64,000 nt of DNA from assembly GCF_051400755.1 (NCBI RefSeq), contig NZ_JBLFFL010000007.1:62001-126000 (forward strand), written 5' to 3'. The translations under genes were made by a program, and so were the position numbers. The notes beneath the pieces were generated by a model that was given only the letters and a program-made list of their open reading frames with translations, had not been told where the DNA came from and searched no databases. Origin of the DNA: Parapedobacter sp051400755. Lineage in GTDB: Bacteria; Bacteroidota; Bacteroidia; Sphingobacteriales; Sphingobacteriaceae. Shown here one piece after another: positions 24,484 through 35,500 of this stretch (positions are counted from its first letter, which is position 1; each line of letters starts with the position of its first letter).

Positions 24484-27159
24484 TTGTCAAATTTGAAGGC
24501 TATTGCTGTTTTTTTTTCGTGTATTTCCCTATCCTTAACGGTATTTCTGAGCGTATCGGTATACGGTCAGGAAAAATCCAGGCCGGATAGTACCCGACTC
24601 GATTCGTTAAAACAGGTAACTTCACCGGTTGACACCACCAAGAATCCCTTTGCCGATTCGCTCACGCTGAACCTCCCCGGCAATCCGCAAGACAGTGTCC
24701 AGCAGGACTCCTCCGACGGCCTGAAAGCCATTGTCAGCTGGGTGGCGCGGGATTCGCAGTACACCGACCTGAAAACCAACACCCTCTACCTCTACGGGGA
24801 TGCCAAGGTAAAATACGAAAATTTTGAACTTTCGGCCGACTATATCCGGGTAAATCAAACGACCAATGAAGTATTTGCCAGCGGACGAAATGACCACAAT
24901 AACAAGTATATCGGTCGCCCGGTAGTCATTTTCCCGAATGAAACCCCGAAAACAGTCGATTCACTGCGTTATAACTTTGAAACGGAAAAGGGCGATAGTT
25001 ATGGCATTTTCACGGAGGTGGAAGGCGGGTTCATCCAGGCGAGCAGGGTGCGCAAGAACCAATACAACGAGATGTCCCTGTACCACGGCATGTACAGCAC
25101 CTGTAACCTGCCGCAGCCGCACACCCACTTCGGCATCCAGATCAGCCGGGGTATCGTCACCGAAAATCAGATCATTTCCGGACCCGCCTACCTGGTGATG
25201 GAAGGTGTGCCCCTGAAGTTCATCACGATTCCGTTTGGCTTTTTTCCAAAGCCGAACAAACGCTCCTCGGGTTTCCTGTTCCCCTCCTTTGGCGAGGAAC
25301 TGAACAGGGGATTTTTTATGCGCGACATTGGCTGGTACCTGGCGTTCAACGATTATTGGGACAGTGAGATTCGCGGCACGCTATATTCCAAGGGGTCTTA
25401 TGAAGCTTCTATCCTATCCCGGTACCGTGTAAACTACAAATTTGACGGCGGCTTCAACATCCGATTCGCGGATACCAAAAGTGGCGTGGAGGGCACCGAC
25501 CAGTACCGCTCCATCAAGGATTTTAATGTCACGTGGAACCACAGCCAACGGCAAGAGGCCAACCCCGGGACGACGTTCAGCGCGAATGTCAATTTCGGAA
25601 CCAGTTCCTATTACCAAAACACGGCAGCGGGGGCTACCTATGACTATGAGCAACTCACCCGCAACAACATGTCTTCCAGCATCAGCTATGGAAAAATGTT
25701 TGCCGATGGGAAGGTCAACTTCACATCGAGCCTGAGCCACCGGCAGGACATGTCTAAGGGCGAGGTGTTTCTGGAACTTCCTACGTTTTCACTCAATGTA
25801 TCGTCATTCAACCCGTTCGATTCCAAAGACCGTGTTGGCGAGCAGAAATGGTACCAGCGCATCACCATGGGCTACTCCCTGCAAGGTCGCAATTCGGTGA
25901 CCAGCCAGGAAGCAGGCCTCTTCAGCAGGGAAACCCTGAATCAATTCCAAAACGGCTTCCAGCATCAGATCCCGGTCAACCTTTCGCTGAATATCCTGAA
26001 ATTCTTTCAGTTTAACAGCAGCGTGTCTTACACAGAGCGCTGGTACCTACAAAGCTACCGGCGCGGACTGGAGAACACGATCAATGGATTTGAAGAGGTA
26101 CGGGACACCCTCCGGGGATTTAACCGAGCGTACGATTACTCCATGTCTACGGGCCTGTCTACCAAAATCTATGGCATGTACCCCAAAATAGGCAAAATAC
26201 AGGCCATGCGACACGTCATTACACCTTCGGTCAATTTGAACTACCGTCCCGATTTTTCCGATCCGATGTACGGGTTTTACCGCTCATACATGGATGCCCA
26301 GGGCCGGGAGACCACGTATTCGATTTTCGAAGGCGGGATGTTCGGCTCGCCGGGGGGTGGTCGTTCGATGGGCATCGGCTTCTCCATCGACAACAATTTG
26401 GAAGCCAAGATCCTGAGCAAAAAGGACACCACGGATGGGGGCGTCAAGAAGATCCCCATCCTACGGGGGCTCACCTTCAGCGGCAACTATAATTTCGTGG
26501 CGGACTCGTTCAAGCTATCCAATATCAATTTTTCGGGTCGGACCGCACTGTTCAACGAAAAAATCAACATCAATTTCAACGGCACGTTCGATCCCTATCA
26601 TTTTGATCAGGCACAGGGCAGGCGGGTCAACCGCTATGCGATCAGAGACGGACAACTGGCCCGCCTTACCAACTTCGGGCTATCGTTTGACTACAGCTTC
26701 AACCCGGAGGCGAATGAGAGCCGGCAAGAGGGACTCGACTCGCTGAACAATCAACAGCCCAATATGACGCCCGAACAGCAGCAAGCGCTGGCGCGCATCA
26801 GTTCCGACCCCAACGCGTTCGTCGATTTCAAGATCCCCTGGAACCTCGCCGGTTCGTTCAGTTTTCAATATTCCAATCCGGGAAACCGCACCAACATCAC
26901 GGCCACGCTAAACATCCACGGCGATTTCAGCCTCACGCCCAAGTGGAAGGTCCAGTTCAATTCGGGCTATGATTTCAGGCAGCAGGAGATTTCGCTTACC
27001 CGGTTCAGCATCTACCGCGATCTGCATTGCTGGGACATGTCGTTCGGTTGGGTGCCTTTCGGGCGGTTCCAGAGTTACAATGTCACGATCAAGGCCAAGG
27101 CCTCCATTTTACAGGATCTAAAATTGACCAAACGAAATGACTCGTTTGGTGCTTATTAA
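24484..27159 (+). CDS. lptD: LptD-like LPS assembly outer membrane protein
   Basis: An 891-residue outer membrane protein. Signal peptide to about residue 29 (VSVYGQ). A periplasmic OstA/LptA-like domain at about 95-160 contains TNTLYLYGDAKVKYENFELS. The rest, with alternating aromatic strands, forms the large barrel that inserts LPS in the outer leaflet. No ATG fits the start; TTG at 24484 or TTG at 24493 (giving MKAIAVFF) are the choices. The CinA gene starts four bases after its stop. Confidence 0.87.
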   Translation: MSNLKAIAVFFSCISLSLTVFLSVSVYGQEKSRPDSTRLDSLKQVTSPVDTTKNPFADSLTLNLPGNPQDSVQQDSSDGLKAIVSWVARDSQYTDLKTNTLYLYGDAKVKYENFELSADYIRVNQTTNEVFASGRNDHNNKYIGRPVVIFPNETPKTVDSLRYNFETEKGDSYGIFTEVEGGFIQASRVRKNQYNEMSLYHGMYSTCNLPQPHTHFGIQISRGIVTENQIISGPAYLVMEGVPLKFITIPFGFFPKPNKRSSGFLFPSFGEELNRGFFMRDIGWYLAFNDYWDSEIRGTLYSKGSYEASILSRYRVNYKFDGGFNIRFADTKSGVEGTDQYRSIKDFNVTWNHSQRQEANPGTTFSANVNFGTSSYYQNTAAGATYDYEQLTRNNMSSSISYGKMFADGKVNFTSSLSHRQDMSKGEVFLELPTFSLNVSSFNPFDSKDRVGEQKWYQRITMGYSLQGRNSVTSQEAGLFSRETLNQFQNGFQHQIPVNLSLNILKFFQFNSSVSYTERWYLQSYRRGLENTINGFEEVRDTLRGFNRAYDYSMSTGLSTKIYGMYPKIGKIQAMRHVITPSVNLNYRPDFSDPMYGFYRSYMDAQGRETTYSIFEGGMFGSPGGGRSMGIGFSIDNNLEAKILSKKDTTDGGVKKIPILRGLTFSGNYNFVADSFKLSNINFSGRTALFNEKININFNGTFDPYHFDQAQGRRVNRYAIRDGQLARLTNFGLSFDYSFNPEANESRQEGLDSLNNQQPNMTPEQQQALARISSDPNAFVDFKIPWNLAGSFSFQYSNPGNRTNITATLNIHGDFSLTPKWKVQFNSGYDFRQQEISLTRFSIYRDLHCWDMSFGWVPFGRFQSYNVTIKAKASILQDLKLTKRNDSFGAY

Positions 27160-27163
27160 CGGT

Positions 27164-28411
27164 ATGCAGGCGGAAATCATCACCATCGGCGACGAAATCC
27201 TCATTGGGCAGATCGTGGATACCAATTCGGCGTGGATGGCGCGCCAGCTGAACGCCATCGGTATCCGTGTCAAACAGGTCAGTTCGGTTGCCGATGATCC
27301 GGCCGATATCAGCACCGCGCTGGCCCTGGCGTCTGGCCGGGCCGACCTGGTATTGATCACCGGAGGGCTGGGACCCACCAAAGACGATGTGACCAAGCAA
27401 ACGCTTTCGGCATATTTCGATTGCGGTATTCGCCGCGATGAGCAGGTACTGGCGCATGTGGAGTCCATTTTCAACCGCAGCAACCGGCCCATGCTGGAGA
27501 TCAACCGCAGGCAAGCAGATGTACTGGACGGATGCGATGTGCTATTTAACGAAATGGGCACTGCACCGGGCATGTGGATGATGCACCACGGCAAGCCCTA
27601 CATCATCATGCCGGGCGTACCGTTTGAGATGAAGCACATCATGCAGGAACGGGTACTACCCCGCCTCGTGCAGCTGGAGGACAGAGTACCCCTGTGGCAC
27701 CAGACCTTATTGACCGGAGGCATCGGCGAATCCTTCCTTGCCGAAAAGATCGCAGACATCGAAGCAGCCCTACCGCCGCACATCCGCCTCGCATACCTGC
27801 CCAAACCGGGCATCGTGCGGCTACGGCTTACAGCTACGGGAGAAAACCTGGAGACCCTGCAATCGGAAACCCAGGCCGTGGCGCGCCGGTTGAAGGAACG
27901 GATCGGCGAACATTTTCTCGCCGGTGCGGATACCTCACTGGAAATGTTGATCCGGGACGAGATGCAGCAACGGAACCTGCGGTTAGCCACCGCCGAAAGC
28001 TGCACCGGTGGCAACATTGCCCGCCTGATCACGGCGCTGCCAGGAAGCAGCACCATGTTTGAAGGCGGAGCGGTCACCTATTCCAATGCCATGAAAGTGG
28101 CATTGCTCGGCGTCAGGCAGGAAACGCTTGATCAACACGGCGCGGTAAGCGAAGAAACCGTGCGCGAAATGGCGTTGAACGCCCGGTCAATATTCGGTGT
28201 AGACTATGCACTTGCCGTCAGCGGCATCGCCGGACCGGAAGGCGGGACACCCGAAAAACCGGTGGGCTTGGTATGGATCGCGGCAGCCTCCAGCCGTACT
28301 GTCGTGGCCCGCCGACACCTGTTTGGTCAGGATCGGGCCATCAACATCGAACGGTCATCCATGGCGGCACTCCTCATGCTGTGGCAGCTGATGCATGCCG
28401 AGCAATCGTGA
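27164..28411 (+). CDS. cinA: CinA family protein (NMN deamidase / ADP-ribose pyrophosphatase)
   Basis: A 415-residue two-domain protein. The N-terminal molybdopterin-binding-like domain (GDEILIGQIVDTNS, ITGGLGPTKDDVT) carries the ADP-ribose pyrophosphatase activity of CinA; the C-terminal CinA domain (TAESCTGGNIARLIT, GIAGPEGG) carries nicotinamide mononucleotide deamidase activity, part of pyridine nucleotide recycling. The ATG at 27164 is preferred over one at 27137 because families start M-x-A-E-I-I-T-I-G and it avoids overlapping lptD. Confidence 0.93.
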   Translation: MQAEIITIGDEILIGQIVDTNSAWMARQLNAIGIRVKQVSSVADDPADISTALALASGRADLVLITGGLGPTKDDVTKQTLSAYFDCGIRRDEQVLAHVESIFNRSNRPMLEINRRQADVLDGCDVLFNEMGTAPGMWMMHHGKPYIIMPGVPFEMKHIMQERVLPRLVQLEDRVPLWHQTLLTGGIGESFLAEKIADIEAALPPHIRLAYLPKPGIVRLRLTATGENLETLQSETQAVARRLKERIGEHFLAGADTSLEMLIRDEMQQRNLRLATAESCTGGNIARLITALPGSSTMFEGGAVTYSNAMKVALLGVRQETLDQHGAVSEETVREMALNARSIFGVDYALAVSGIAGPEGGTPEKPVGLVWIAAASSRTVVARRHLFGQDRAINIERSSMAALLMLWQLMHAEQS

Positions 28412-28549
28412 TATTCGATATTTTATTTGGTTTATACACATGTTTTCAATATAAAGTATTGTTGTTTTATTTTTAGTCAATTATTTATGTAACTTGGGCC
28501 AAATTCAATGCGCCTGCTTAGGCTGACAAGAAATACAAAGAAATTTGTT

Positions 28550-29926
28550 ATGGCGACATACAACTTACAACTGCCCCGCATGGGGGAAAGTGTATCGGAA
28601 GCGACGGTAATAAAATGGCTGAAACAGCCCGGTGACCCCATTGAGGAAGATGAGCCCATATTGGAGGTTGCAACGGACAAAGTAGACTCGGATGTGCCTT
28701 CTCCAGTGTCTGGTATACTCAAAGAGCAGCTTTTTGATGAAAATTCCATCGTGCAAGTAGGCGACGTCATCGCCCTAATTGAGGTAGCGGGTGAAGATGC
28801 TGAGGTTGTCTCCGAACCTGATGGGCAAGTAGTGGAAACCGCAGTGGAAACGGAGGTTGCCACGGAGCCGGATACCACGGACATTCCCGGTATCGAGCAA
28901 TTGGAAGATCCTGAGCAGGAACAACCGACGAAAAATCCGGATGCGCGCTTCTACTCCCCATTGGTCAAAAGCATTGCCGCGGAAGAAGGCATTGCCAATG
29001 AAGAACTGGATGCCATTCCCGGTACGGGCAGCGACGGGCGGGTGACCAAACAAGACATACTAGATTACCTGGCGTGGAAAAAAGATCCCAACGGAGCGAA
29101 CACGTATGGAGACATTACGCGGTCTACAGAAATCGTTTTTTCCGAACCGCCGCCCCTAGCCCAACCAGCAAACACCCAGCCTGCTGCGGAACCGACCCCC
29201 ATAGCCGTAGCATCACCCGGCGATGAAATCATCGAAATGGACCGCATGCGCCGACTGATTGCAGACCACATGGTCAAAAGCGTACAAACCGCCCCGCATG
29301 TCTGTTCGTTCGTGGAAGCGGACGTCACCAACCTAGTCAATTGGCGGAACAAGGTAAAGACGGCATATGAAAAACGAGAAGGCGAAAAAATAACCCTCAC
29401 ACCCATATTTATCGAAGCGGTCAGCAAGGCATTACGGGATTTTCCCATGGTCAACATCTCCGTAAACGGGACGCAGATCATCAAAAAGCGCAGCATCAAT
29501 ATCGGCATGGCGACCGCCCTGCCTTCGGGCAACCTGATCGTACCGGTCATCAAGCGTGCCGATCAACTGAGTCTCGTGGGATTGAGCAAGGCCGTAAACG
29601 ACCTGGCCAACCGTGCCCGTGCCAATAAGCTAAAACCCGACGATACGCAGGATGGCACGTTTACGTTGACCAACATCGGCGCGTTCGGCAACATCATGGG
29701 TACCCCCATCATCAACCAACCCCAGGTAGCGATACTGGCCGTCGGCGCGATCACCAAAAAACCGGCGGTCATCGAGACGGAATACGGCGACATGATCGGA
29801 ATCCGGCACATGATGTACCTGTCTCTGTCTTACGACCACCGCGTGGTAGATGGCGCCTTAGGCGGGCAGTTTGTCAAGCGTGTAGCGGACTACCTGGAAA
29901 ATTGGGACGTCAACCGGGAAGTGTAA
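28550..29926 (+). CDS. 2-oxo acid dehydrogenase E2, lipoyl acyltransferase
   Basis: A 458-residue E2 subunit. Lipoyl domain at 1-80 with lipoylated Lys44 in EVATDKVDSD; an acidic linker; peripheral subunit-binding domain at about 135-170 (FYSPLVKSIAAEEG, GSDGRVTKQDIL); catalytic domain at about 225-458 with the active-site SYDHRVVDG near the end. No E1 or E3 gene is adjacent, so it is unclear whether the complex uses pyruvate, 2-oxoglutarate or branched-chain acids; the sequence looks like the branched-chain type. Its end overlaps the convergent MATE gene by 37 bases. Confidence 0.9.
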   Translation: MATYNLQLPRMGESVSEATVIKWLKQPGDPIEEDEPILEVATDKVDSDVPSPVSGILKEQLFDENSIVQVGDVIALIEVAGEDAEVVSEPDGQVVETAVETEVATEPDTTDIPGIEQLEDPEQEQPTKNPDARFYSPLVKSIAAEEGIANEELDAIPGTGSDGRVTKQDILDYLAWKKDPNGANTYGDITRSTEIVFSEPPPLAQPANTQPAAEPTPIAVASPGDEIIEMDRMRRLIADHMVKSVQTAPHVCSFVEADVTNLVNWRNKVKTAYEKREGEKITLTPIFIEAVSKALRDFPMVNISVNGTQIIKKRSINIGMATALPSGNLIVPVIKRADQLSLVGLSKAVNDLANRARANKLKPDDTQDGTFTLTNIGAFGNIMGTPIINQPQVAILAVGAITKKPAVIETEYGDMIGIRHMMYLSLSYDHRVVDGALGGQFVKRVADYLENWDVNREV

Positions 29927-31254
29927 ATCCGATAGCGCACATACAGCAGCAACGAGGAGGTGAGCAGTCCGAGTGTAAGCCCGTACCAGATCCCTTGCAC
30001 CCCGAAACCGAGCGGGATACCCAGCAGGTATGCACTGGGCAATCCGATCACCCAATAGGCCACAAAGGTAATGACCGTCGGTACGTTTACATCGCCCATG
30101 CCCCGCAGGATGCCCAAGCCCACGACCTGTGTGCCATCAAACAGCTGAAATAATCCCGCGATCACCAGCAATTGAGCAGCAATGCCGATCACGAGCGTAT
30201 CTTTGGTAAACATCCAAGGGAGGTACTGGTTGAATACCATGAATACGAAGGCCGTGAATCCCATGAATCCCAGCACAATCAGGTAACTGGAGGCCGCAAA
30301 CCGCCTCAGCCGGACGACATTCCGTTTTCCATAGCTGTTGCCTGTCTTGATCGTGGCCGCGGCGGCTATGCCGCTCGCCATCATGTACGTGGTGGCGGCA
30401 AGGGTAATGGCTACCTGGTGCGCCGCCTGCTCATTAGCTCCTATCGTACCGGCCATCACCGCCGCCGCCGCGAATGCGCCCACTTCAAACACATACTGCA
30501 TCGCCACCGGCGCCCCTATTTTCAGGATGGAAAGGCACCGGGTTATATTCACGCGCAAGACATCAAATCCGAGCAGATATCGCTTGAAATGCCTGGAGCG
30601 GAACACATAAAACCCCATGACCAACGCCATCAGGCAGCGGTCGATCAAGGTCGCATACCCTACCCCACGCACGCCCATCGGCGCAATGCCGAACATTCCT
30701 TTCACGAAAACAATCGCCAGCACAATGTTCAGCACATTCCCCCATATCGTGATGCTCATCGCCTGCCTGGTAAATCCCAGTCCCTCGGCAAACTGCTTGA
30801 AGGCATTGAAGACCATCAGGGGCATAATGGATAAGCCCAGGATAAACAGATAAGGCTTTGCTTCGCGCACTACCGCCGGATCCTGGTCGAGGTGATCGAT
30901 GACGGCCATCGACCCGAAATACACCAAGCAGAACAGCGCCATACCAGCCAGACTATTGATCCACAAACTGTTGGATAACAAAGCGCCACATTCGCGATCG
31001 TTTTTGCGCCCATGTTCCTGAGCGATCAGTGGGGTGACACCATAGGCGATACCCAAGCCGACGACCATGACGATCATGAAAACGCTATGTACCAATGAGA
31101 CGGCCGCAAGGGGAATGGTCCCCGCAAAATGTCCGACGACAATGCTGTCTGCCGTTTGCACCAGCATATGGCCCAATTGGGAGATCACCACCGGGCCAGC
31201 CAAGGCCAGGGTACTAAAATAATATGGTTTGTATGCGTTGAACCGGTTGCGCAC
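29890..31254 (-). CDS. MATE family efflux transporter (NorM-like)
   Basis: A 454-residue multidrug and toxin exporter with about 12 helices in two halves; LALAGPVVISQLGHMLVQTA and DSIVVGHFAG are family signatures. It exports cationic compounds with Na+ or H+. GTG at 31252-31254 is chosen as start: a strong GGAGG lies five bases upstream (31259-31263), and a -7 core at 31282-31289 overlaps the only alternative, a TTG at 31284. The gene end overlaps the E2 gene tail to tail. Confidence 0.9.
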   Translation of the reverse strand: MRNRFNAYKPYYFSTLALAGPVVISQLGHMLVQTADSIVVGHFAGTIPLAAVSLVHSVFMIVMVVGLGIAYGVTPLIAQEHGRKNDRECGALLSNSLWINSLAGMALFCLVYFGSMAVIDHLDQDPAVVREAKPYLFILGLSIMPLMVFNAFKQFAEGLGFTRQAMSITIWGNVLNIVLAIVFVKGMFGIAPMGVRGVGYATLIDRCLMALVMGFYVFRSRHFKRYLLGFDVLRVNITRCLSILKIGAPVAMQYVFEVGAFAAAAVMAGTIGANEQAAHQVAITLAATTYMMASGIAAAATIKTGNSYGKRNVVRLRRFAASSYLIVLGFMGFTAFVFMVFNQYLPWMFTKDTLVIGIAAQLLVIAGLFQLFDGTQVVGLGILRGMGDVNVPTVITFVAYWVIGLPSAYLLGIPLGFGVQGIWYGLTLGLLTSSLLLYVRYRIYTSRLTSQFSR

Positions 31255-31281
31255 CTTGCCTCCATTTAATACAGGAAGCCG

Positions 31282-31289
31282 CAAAGGTA
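31282..31289 (-). promoter_or_regulatory. -7 promoter core (TACCTTTG) of the MATE gene
   Basis: Perfect TAnnTTTG match on the minus strand, 27 bases before the GTG start. Confidence 0.55.
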
Positions 31290-31425
31290 CGAGAATTTAC
31301 GGTCTACCACCTATCAAAATGCCAACAGCAAGCACGTTGATTCCAGTCCGTCAGCAATAAAAAAATGAAAATTTATATGGAGGATTTTTCCGATTCGGTT
31401 GACTTAATAAGCGACAAATAGGAAT

Positions 31426-32394
31426 ATGAATCGCGAAACGTTAGTAAGATTGATCGACAAGTATAGCAACGGGACATGCACTCCAGAGGAGACGAAAGCG
31501 CTCATGGAGTGGTACGAGGCAACTGACGAAGCGTTCCGGTATACCGACACCTTGGATAGTGAACAAAAGGAAGCCTTGGAAAACGAGCTGCTGACGGCCA
31601 TCAAACGAGCGTCCGGACTTATTCCTTCAACGCCTAGGCGGGTATCCGGCTTGACCAGACCCGCCTGGTATTTTGTCGCTGCTTCCATCGCCTTAGTGGC
31701 CATAGCAGTTCCCCTATCCCGCTGGTGGTTTTCCAAGCCGCTATCGGTCCATACGGCATTCGGAGAGATCAAATCCGTCGTGCTGCCCGACGACTCGGAA
31801 GTCATGCTCAATGGAAACTCAACCCTAACCTATCAAGGGGACCACGATCGGGAAGTGTGGCTGGAAGGCGAAGCTTTCTTCAGCGTACGTCCCAAGCCGG
31901 ATAAGCAACGGTTTATCGTTCACCTGGCAGACTCCCTTTCCATTGAAGTGGTGGGAACGGAATTCAATGTACTCAAACGACCATCCGGCACCCAGATCGC
32001 TCTTCAAAGCGGGAAGATCAGGCTTCATTATGACGGTGCAAACGCAACTGCGAAACAGATTGAAATGGCTCCCAATGATGTTATCTGCATCGGCAAATAC
32101 ACCGATGGCGGCTTTGAGAAATCAGCCGCCGAAAACTTAGACAGCTACCTCGCATGGCAGCAAAACAAACTATCCCTTGATCACACGACGTTAGCAGAAG
32201 TGCTTGAACTGTTGGATGAAACCTATAACATCAAAACTTCTGTGTTGCAAGATAGCGTCCTCAGCAGGAAAGCTTCCGGTTCTGTACCCGTTGTTGCAGA
32301 CAGCAAGCAGTTTGTGAACCACATAGTCACGCTATATGGATTGGTCATTGCCGATACCAAAAATGAACGGCACTTTGTTCTTACGGCCCAATAG
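31426..32394 (+). CDS. FecR family anti-sigma factor
   Basis: A 322-residue inner-membrane signalling protein. Residues 1-75 form the cytosolic anti-sigma part (VRLIDKYSNGTCTPEETKAL), 80-100 the single membrane helix, about 108-210 the FecR beta domain (IKSVVLPDDSEVMLNGNSTL), and about 245-320 the DUF4974 domain that contacts a TonB-dependent receptor. It would hold an ECF sigma factor until the SusC partner signals. It directly precedes susC, but no sigma gene lies upstream; the nearest is at 44110. Confidence 0.92.
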   Translation: MNRETLVRLIDKYSNGTCTPEETKALMEWYEATDEAFRYTDTLDSEQKEALENELLTAIKRASGLIPSTPRRVSGLTRPAWYFVAASIALVAIAVPLSRWWFSKPLSVHTAFGEIKSVVLPDDSEVMLNGNSTLTYQGDHDREVWLEGEAFFSVRPKPDKQRFIVHLADSLSIEVVGTEFNVLKRPSGTQIALQSGKIRLHYDGANATAKQIEMAPNDVICIGKYTDGGFEKSAAENLDSYLAWQQNKLSLDHTTLAEVLELLDETYNIKTSVLQDSVLSRKASGSVPVVADSKQFVNHIVTLYGLVIADTKNERHFVLTAQ

Positions 32395-32542
32395 CATTCC
32401 GCAACGGGGCTGCAATTCGTAAGCAAGCAACACATCAGGTATTCACCTCATCAATGAGGCGCAGGAATGGTTTATGCGTCAATGGCACGGCCATCTCCAA
32501 AATGAACTTGACAACTCATTCACTAACAAACCAACAGGAACG

Positions 32543-35500
32543 ATGCACAGATTTTTTACAACGACATGCGGACTGCTGTTACTCCTGCTTGCAGCCGTAC
32601 CGCTACAGGCGCAACTGATGGCGAACAACGCAAAATTCGAATCACTTGACGGGCGTCCACGCAAACCAGCAGCGACGGTTGAAATGCAAGAAGCACTGAA
32701 ATCGCTCGAGGCCAGCCACAGCATCTCCGTGGCCTACCGGAGCGGCTTGCTGAATGGATACAACGTGCCGGCACAGGCGGTGGGCAAATGGGCGGGTAAA
32801 CATGCTGAAGAAGTGATGGCCGCCTTGCTGGCACCGACGGGCCTCAAGTATAAGCACAACGGAAACAATTTTTACATCATCTACCAAGACGAGGTGCAGC
32901 AGAAAACGGTCACAGGCAAGGTGACCGATCAAAATAACGCCCCCATTGCAGGGGTAAGCGTATCGGCCAAAGGCAGCGAAATAAGCGTTGGCACGGACAA
33001 TGAGGGGCAATATCGGATTACGGTGCCCGCTTCGTCGGACACATTGGTTTTCCATTTCGTCGGTTACGTCGATGCCATACAAGCCGTTGGCGCCAGGAAC
33101 GTGATCGATGTGCAGCTTGCCGCTGACGAACTTGAACTCAGCGAGGTGGTGGTCACCGCCGCGGGCATCGAACGGAAATCCAATACCCTGGGTTATTCGG
33201 TTTCGACCATTACCGCCGATAACCTGGCCCAGAAAAACGAACCCGATCCGGTCCGTGCACTCACGGGCAAGGTAGCGGGCGTAAACATCCAAAGCGGCGG
33301 GGGTGTCGCTGGCGGTTCCACCAATATTACCATCCGTGGCAATTCCTCCTTGGGTAATAATAATCAGCCCCTGTATGTAGTGGATGGGATCCCGTTCGAT
33401 AACTCAAGCTTCGGACCTGCAGGCGACCGCAATACGCAAGGCAACCAATCGACCGCCAATCGGGCATTCGACCTCGACCCGAACAACATCCAGAGCATGA
33501 CCGTACTGAAAGGGGCCGCAGCTGCGGCCTTGTATGGCTCACGTGCGGCCAACGGGGCCATCATCATCACCACGAAGGCATCGGCCAAGCGCAGCCGCAA
33601 AGGGACGGAAATCACACTGAACACCTCCTACTCCATGGAAGAGATCGCCGGACTGCCCGACTACCAGCAACTGTATGGTCAGGGTACCAACTTCGACTAC
33701 CGGGATGGGGTATACGGTTCATCTGGGTCGGCCTATAACACCAGGGCCACCATCCCCCATCCCCTGGCGAACATGTACTCGGCCGATGATTTTCCGGAGT
33801 TTTTTGAGGCCGATGGGGTAACCCCTGCACAGGTCCCCTACCGGTCGTACGCCGGGACCGCCCAAGACGATTTTTTCCGGACGGGCGGCGTACTCGAAAC
33901 TGCACTCAGCATCAACAGCGGCAGCGAAAAGGGCAACTTCACGGTAGGCGTGAGCCGCACCGACAATGACGGTATCGTACCGGGTAATAGCATCACCCGT
34001 ACCTCCCTCAATGTGGGCGGAAACGTGCGCATGGACAATAAGTTCTACGCCAGCGGCACCATCAACTATGTGATGACCGACCAGACCTCGCCTCCCATCG
34101 GCGGTGAAGGTGACATCATGAGCAACCTCTATTACCTGCCCACCAGCTATGACCTTACGGGATTGCCCTACGAGACCCCCGAGGGCGACAATGTGTACGC
34201 ACGCGCCGGGCTGGACAACCCCTATTGGTCCATCGAACACAGTCCGTCGACCAGCAACGTCGACCGCTACTATGGCAACTTCGTGCTGGGTTTCGATCCG
34301 CTTGAATGGCTCAACATCCAAAATTCCATGGGTTTCAACGGATATACGGATAGGCGATTGAGCGTCCTTGGTCGGGGTTCTTCGGTATACGCCAATGGCT
34401 CGATGACCGCTGACAACATTTACCGCCAGGAATTGGACAACACCTTATTGGTAACGGTCACCAAGGAGTTTGCGACCGATTATTCCGTGCGTGCAATCTT
34501 TGGCAATAACGTCAACCAACGGATGACCCAGCGGTCGGTATTCAATGGCGACAACATCATCACCCGCGGCATCAACGACATCAGCAATACCTCTACCATC
34601 ACGCTCGGCAGTTTGCCCAATAACCGGGCGCGGATTAAGCAACGCTACTACGCGTTCTTCGGCGACATTACGGTGGATTACAAAGATTACTTATCACTCA
34701 ACCTGGTGGGGCGTAATGACGTATCCTCTACCCTGCCCAAAGAAAATCGGAGTTACTTCTACGGAGGAGCCAACGGCTCTTTCAATTTCACCAACGCCTT
34801 CGACATCGCCAACAACTGGTTTTCATCGGGCACCGTGCGGTTAGGGTATACCCGCGTTGGCAATGAGGCGTCGCCCTACCTCACGATGAACGTGTATAAC
34901 ACCAACCAATCAGCGGGCACCGGCACCGGCGCACTAGAGGCCCCTTTTTCAAACGGCTTGGTATCGAACGTGAGTACGCTTACGCTATCCAACGACCTGA
35001 CCAACGCCGGACTGAAACCTGAATTCATCACCGAGTTTGAAGCAGGTACCGAATTGCAATTTTTCGATAGGCGGCTGTCGCTCGACGTGACCTATTACCA
35101 CAAGAAGAGTACGTCGCAGATCTTCACGGTAGACTCCCCGCCCTCCACGGGCTATGTGCGCCGCATCATCAATCTTGGACAAACCTCCAATAAAGGAGTG
35201 GAAGTCATGCTGTCGGCCACGCCCTTCCGGGCCGCCTCTGGATTCAACTGGGACATCAATGCAAACTTTACGCATAATGAAAATATGGTGGATGACCTGG
35301 GTGAATACGCGCAGCTGGTATTTGGGAGCAATGTGCACATCCCCGGGCAACCGTATGGGCAAATCTATGCCGGTCGCTACGCCCGCGATGATGAAGGCAA
35401 CATCCTCGTGAATCCGCAGACCGGAAAACCCATTTCGGCCGGGACGAGCGGACCCATCGGCAATCCCAACCCGCGGTTCATGGCGGGATTGAGCAACACG

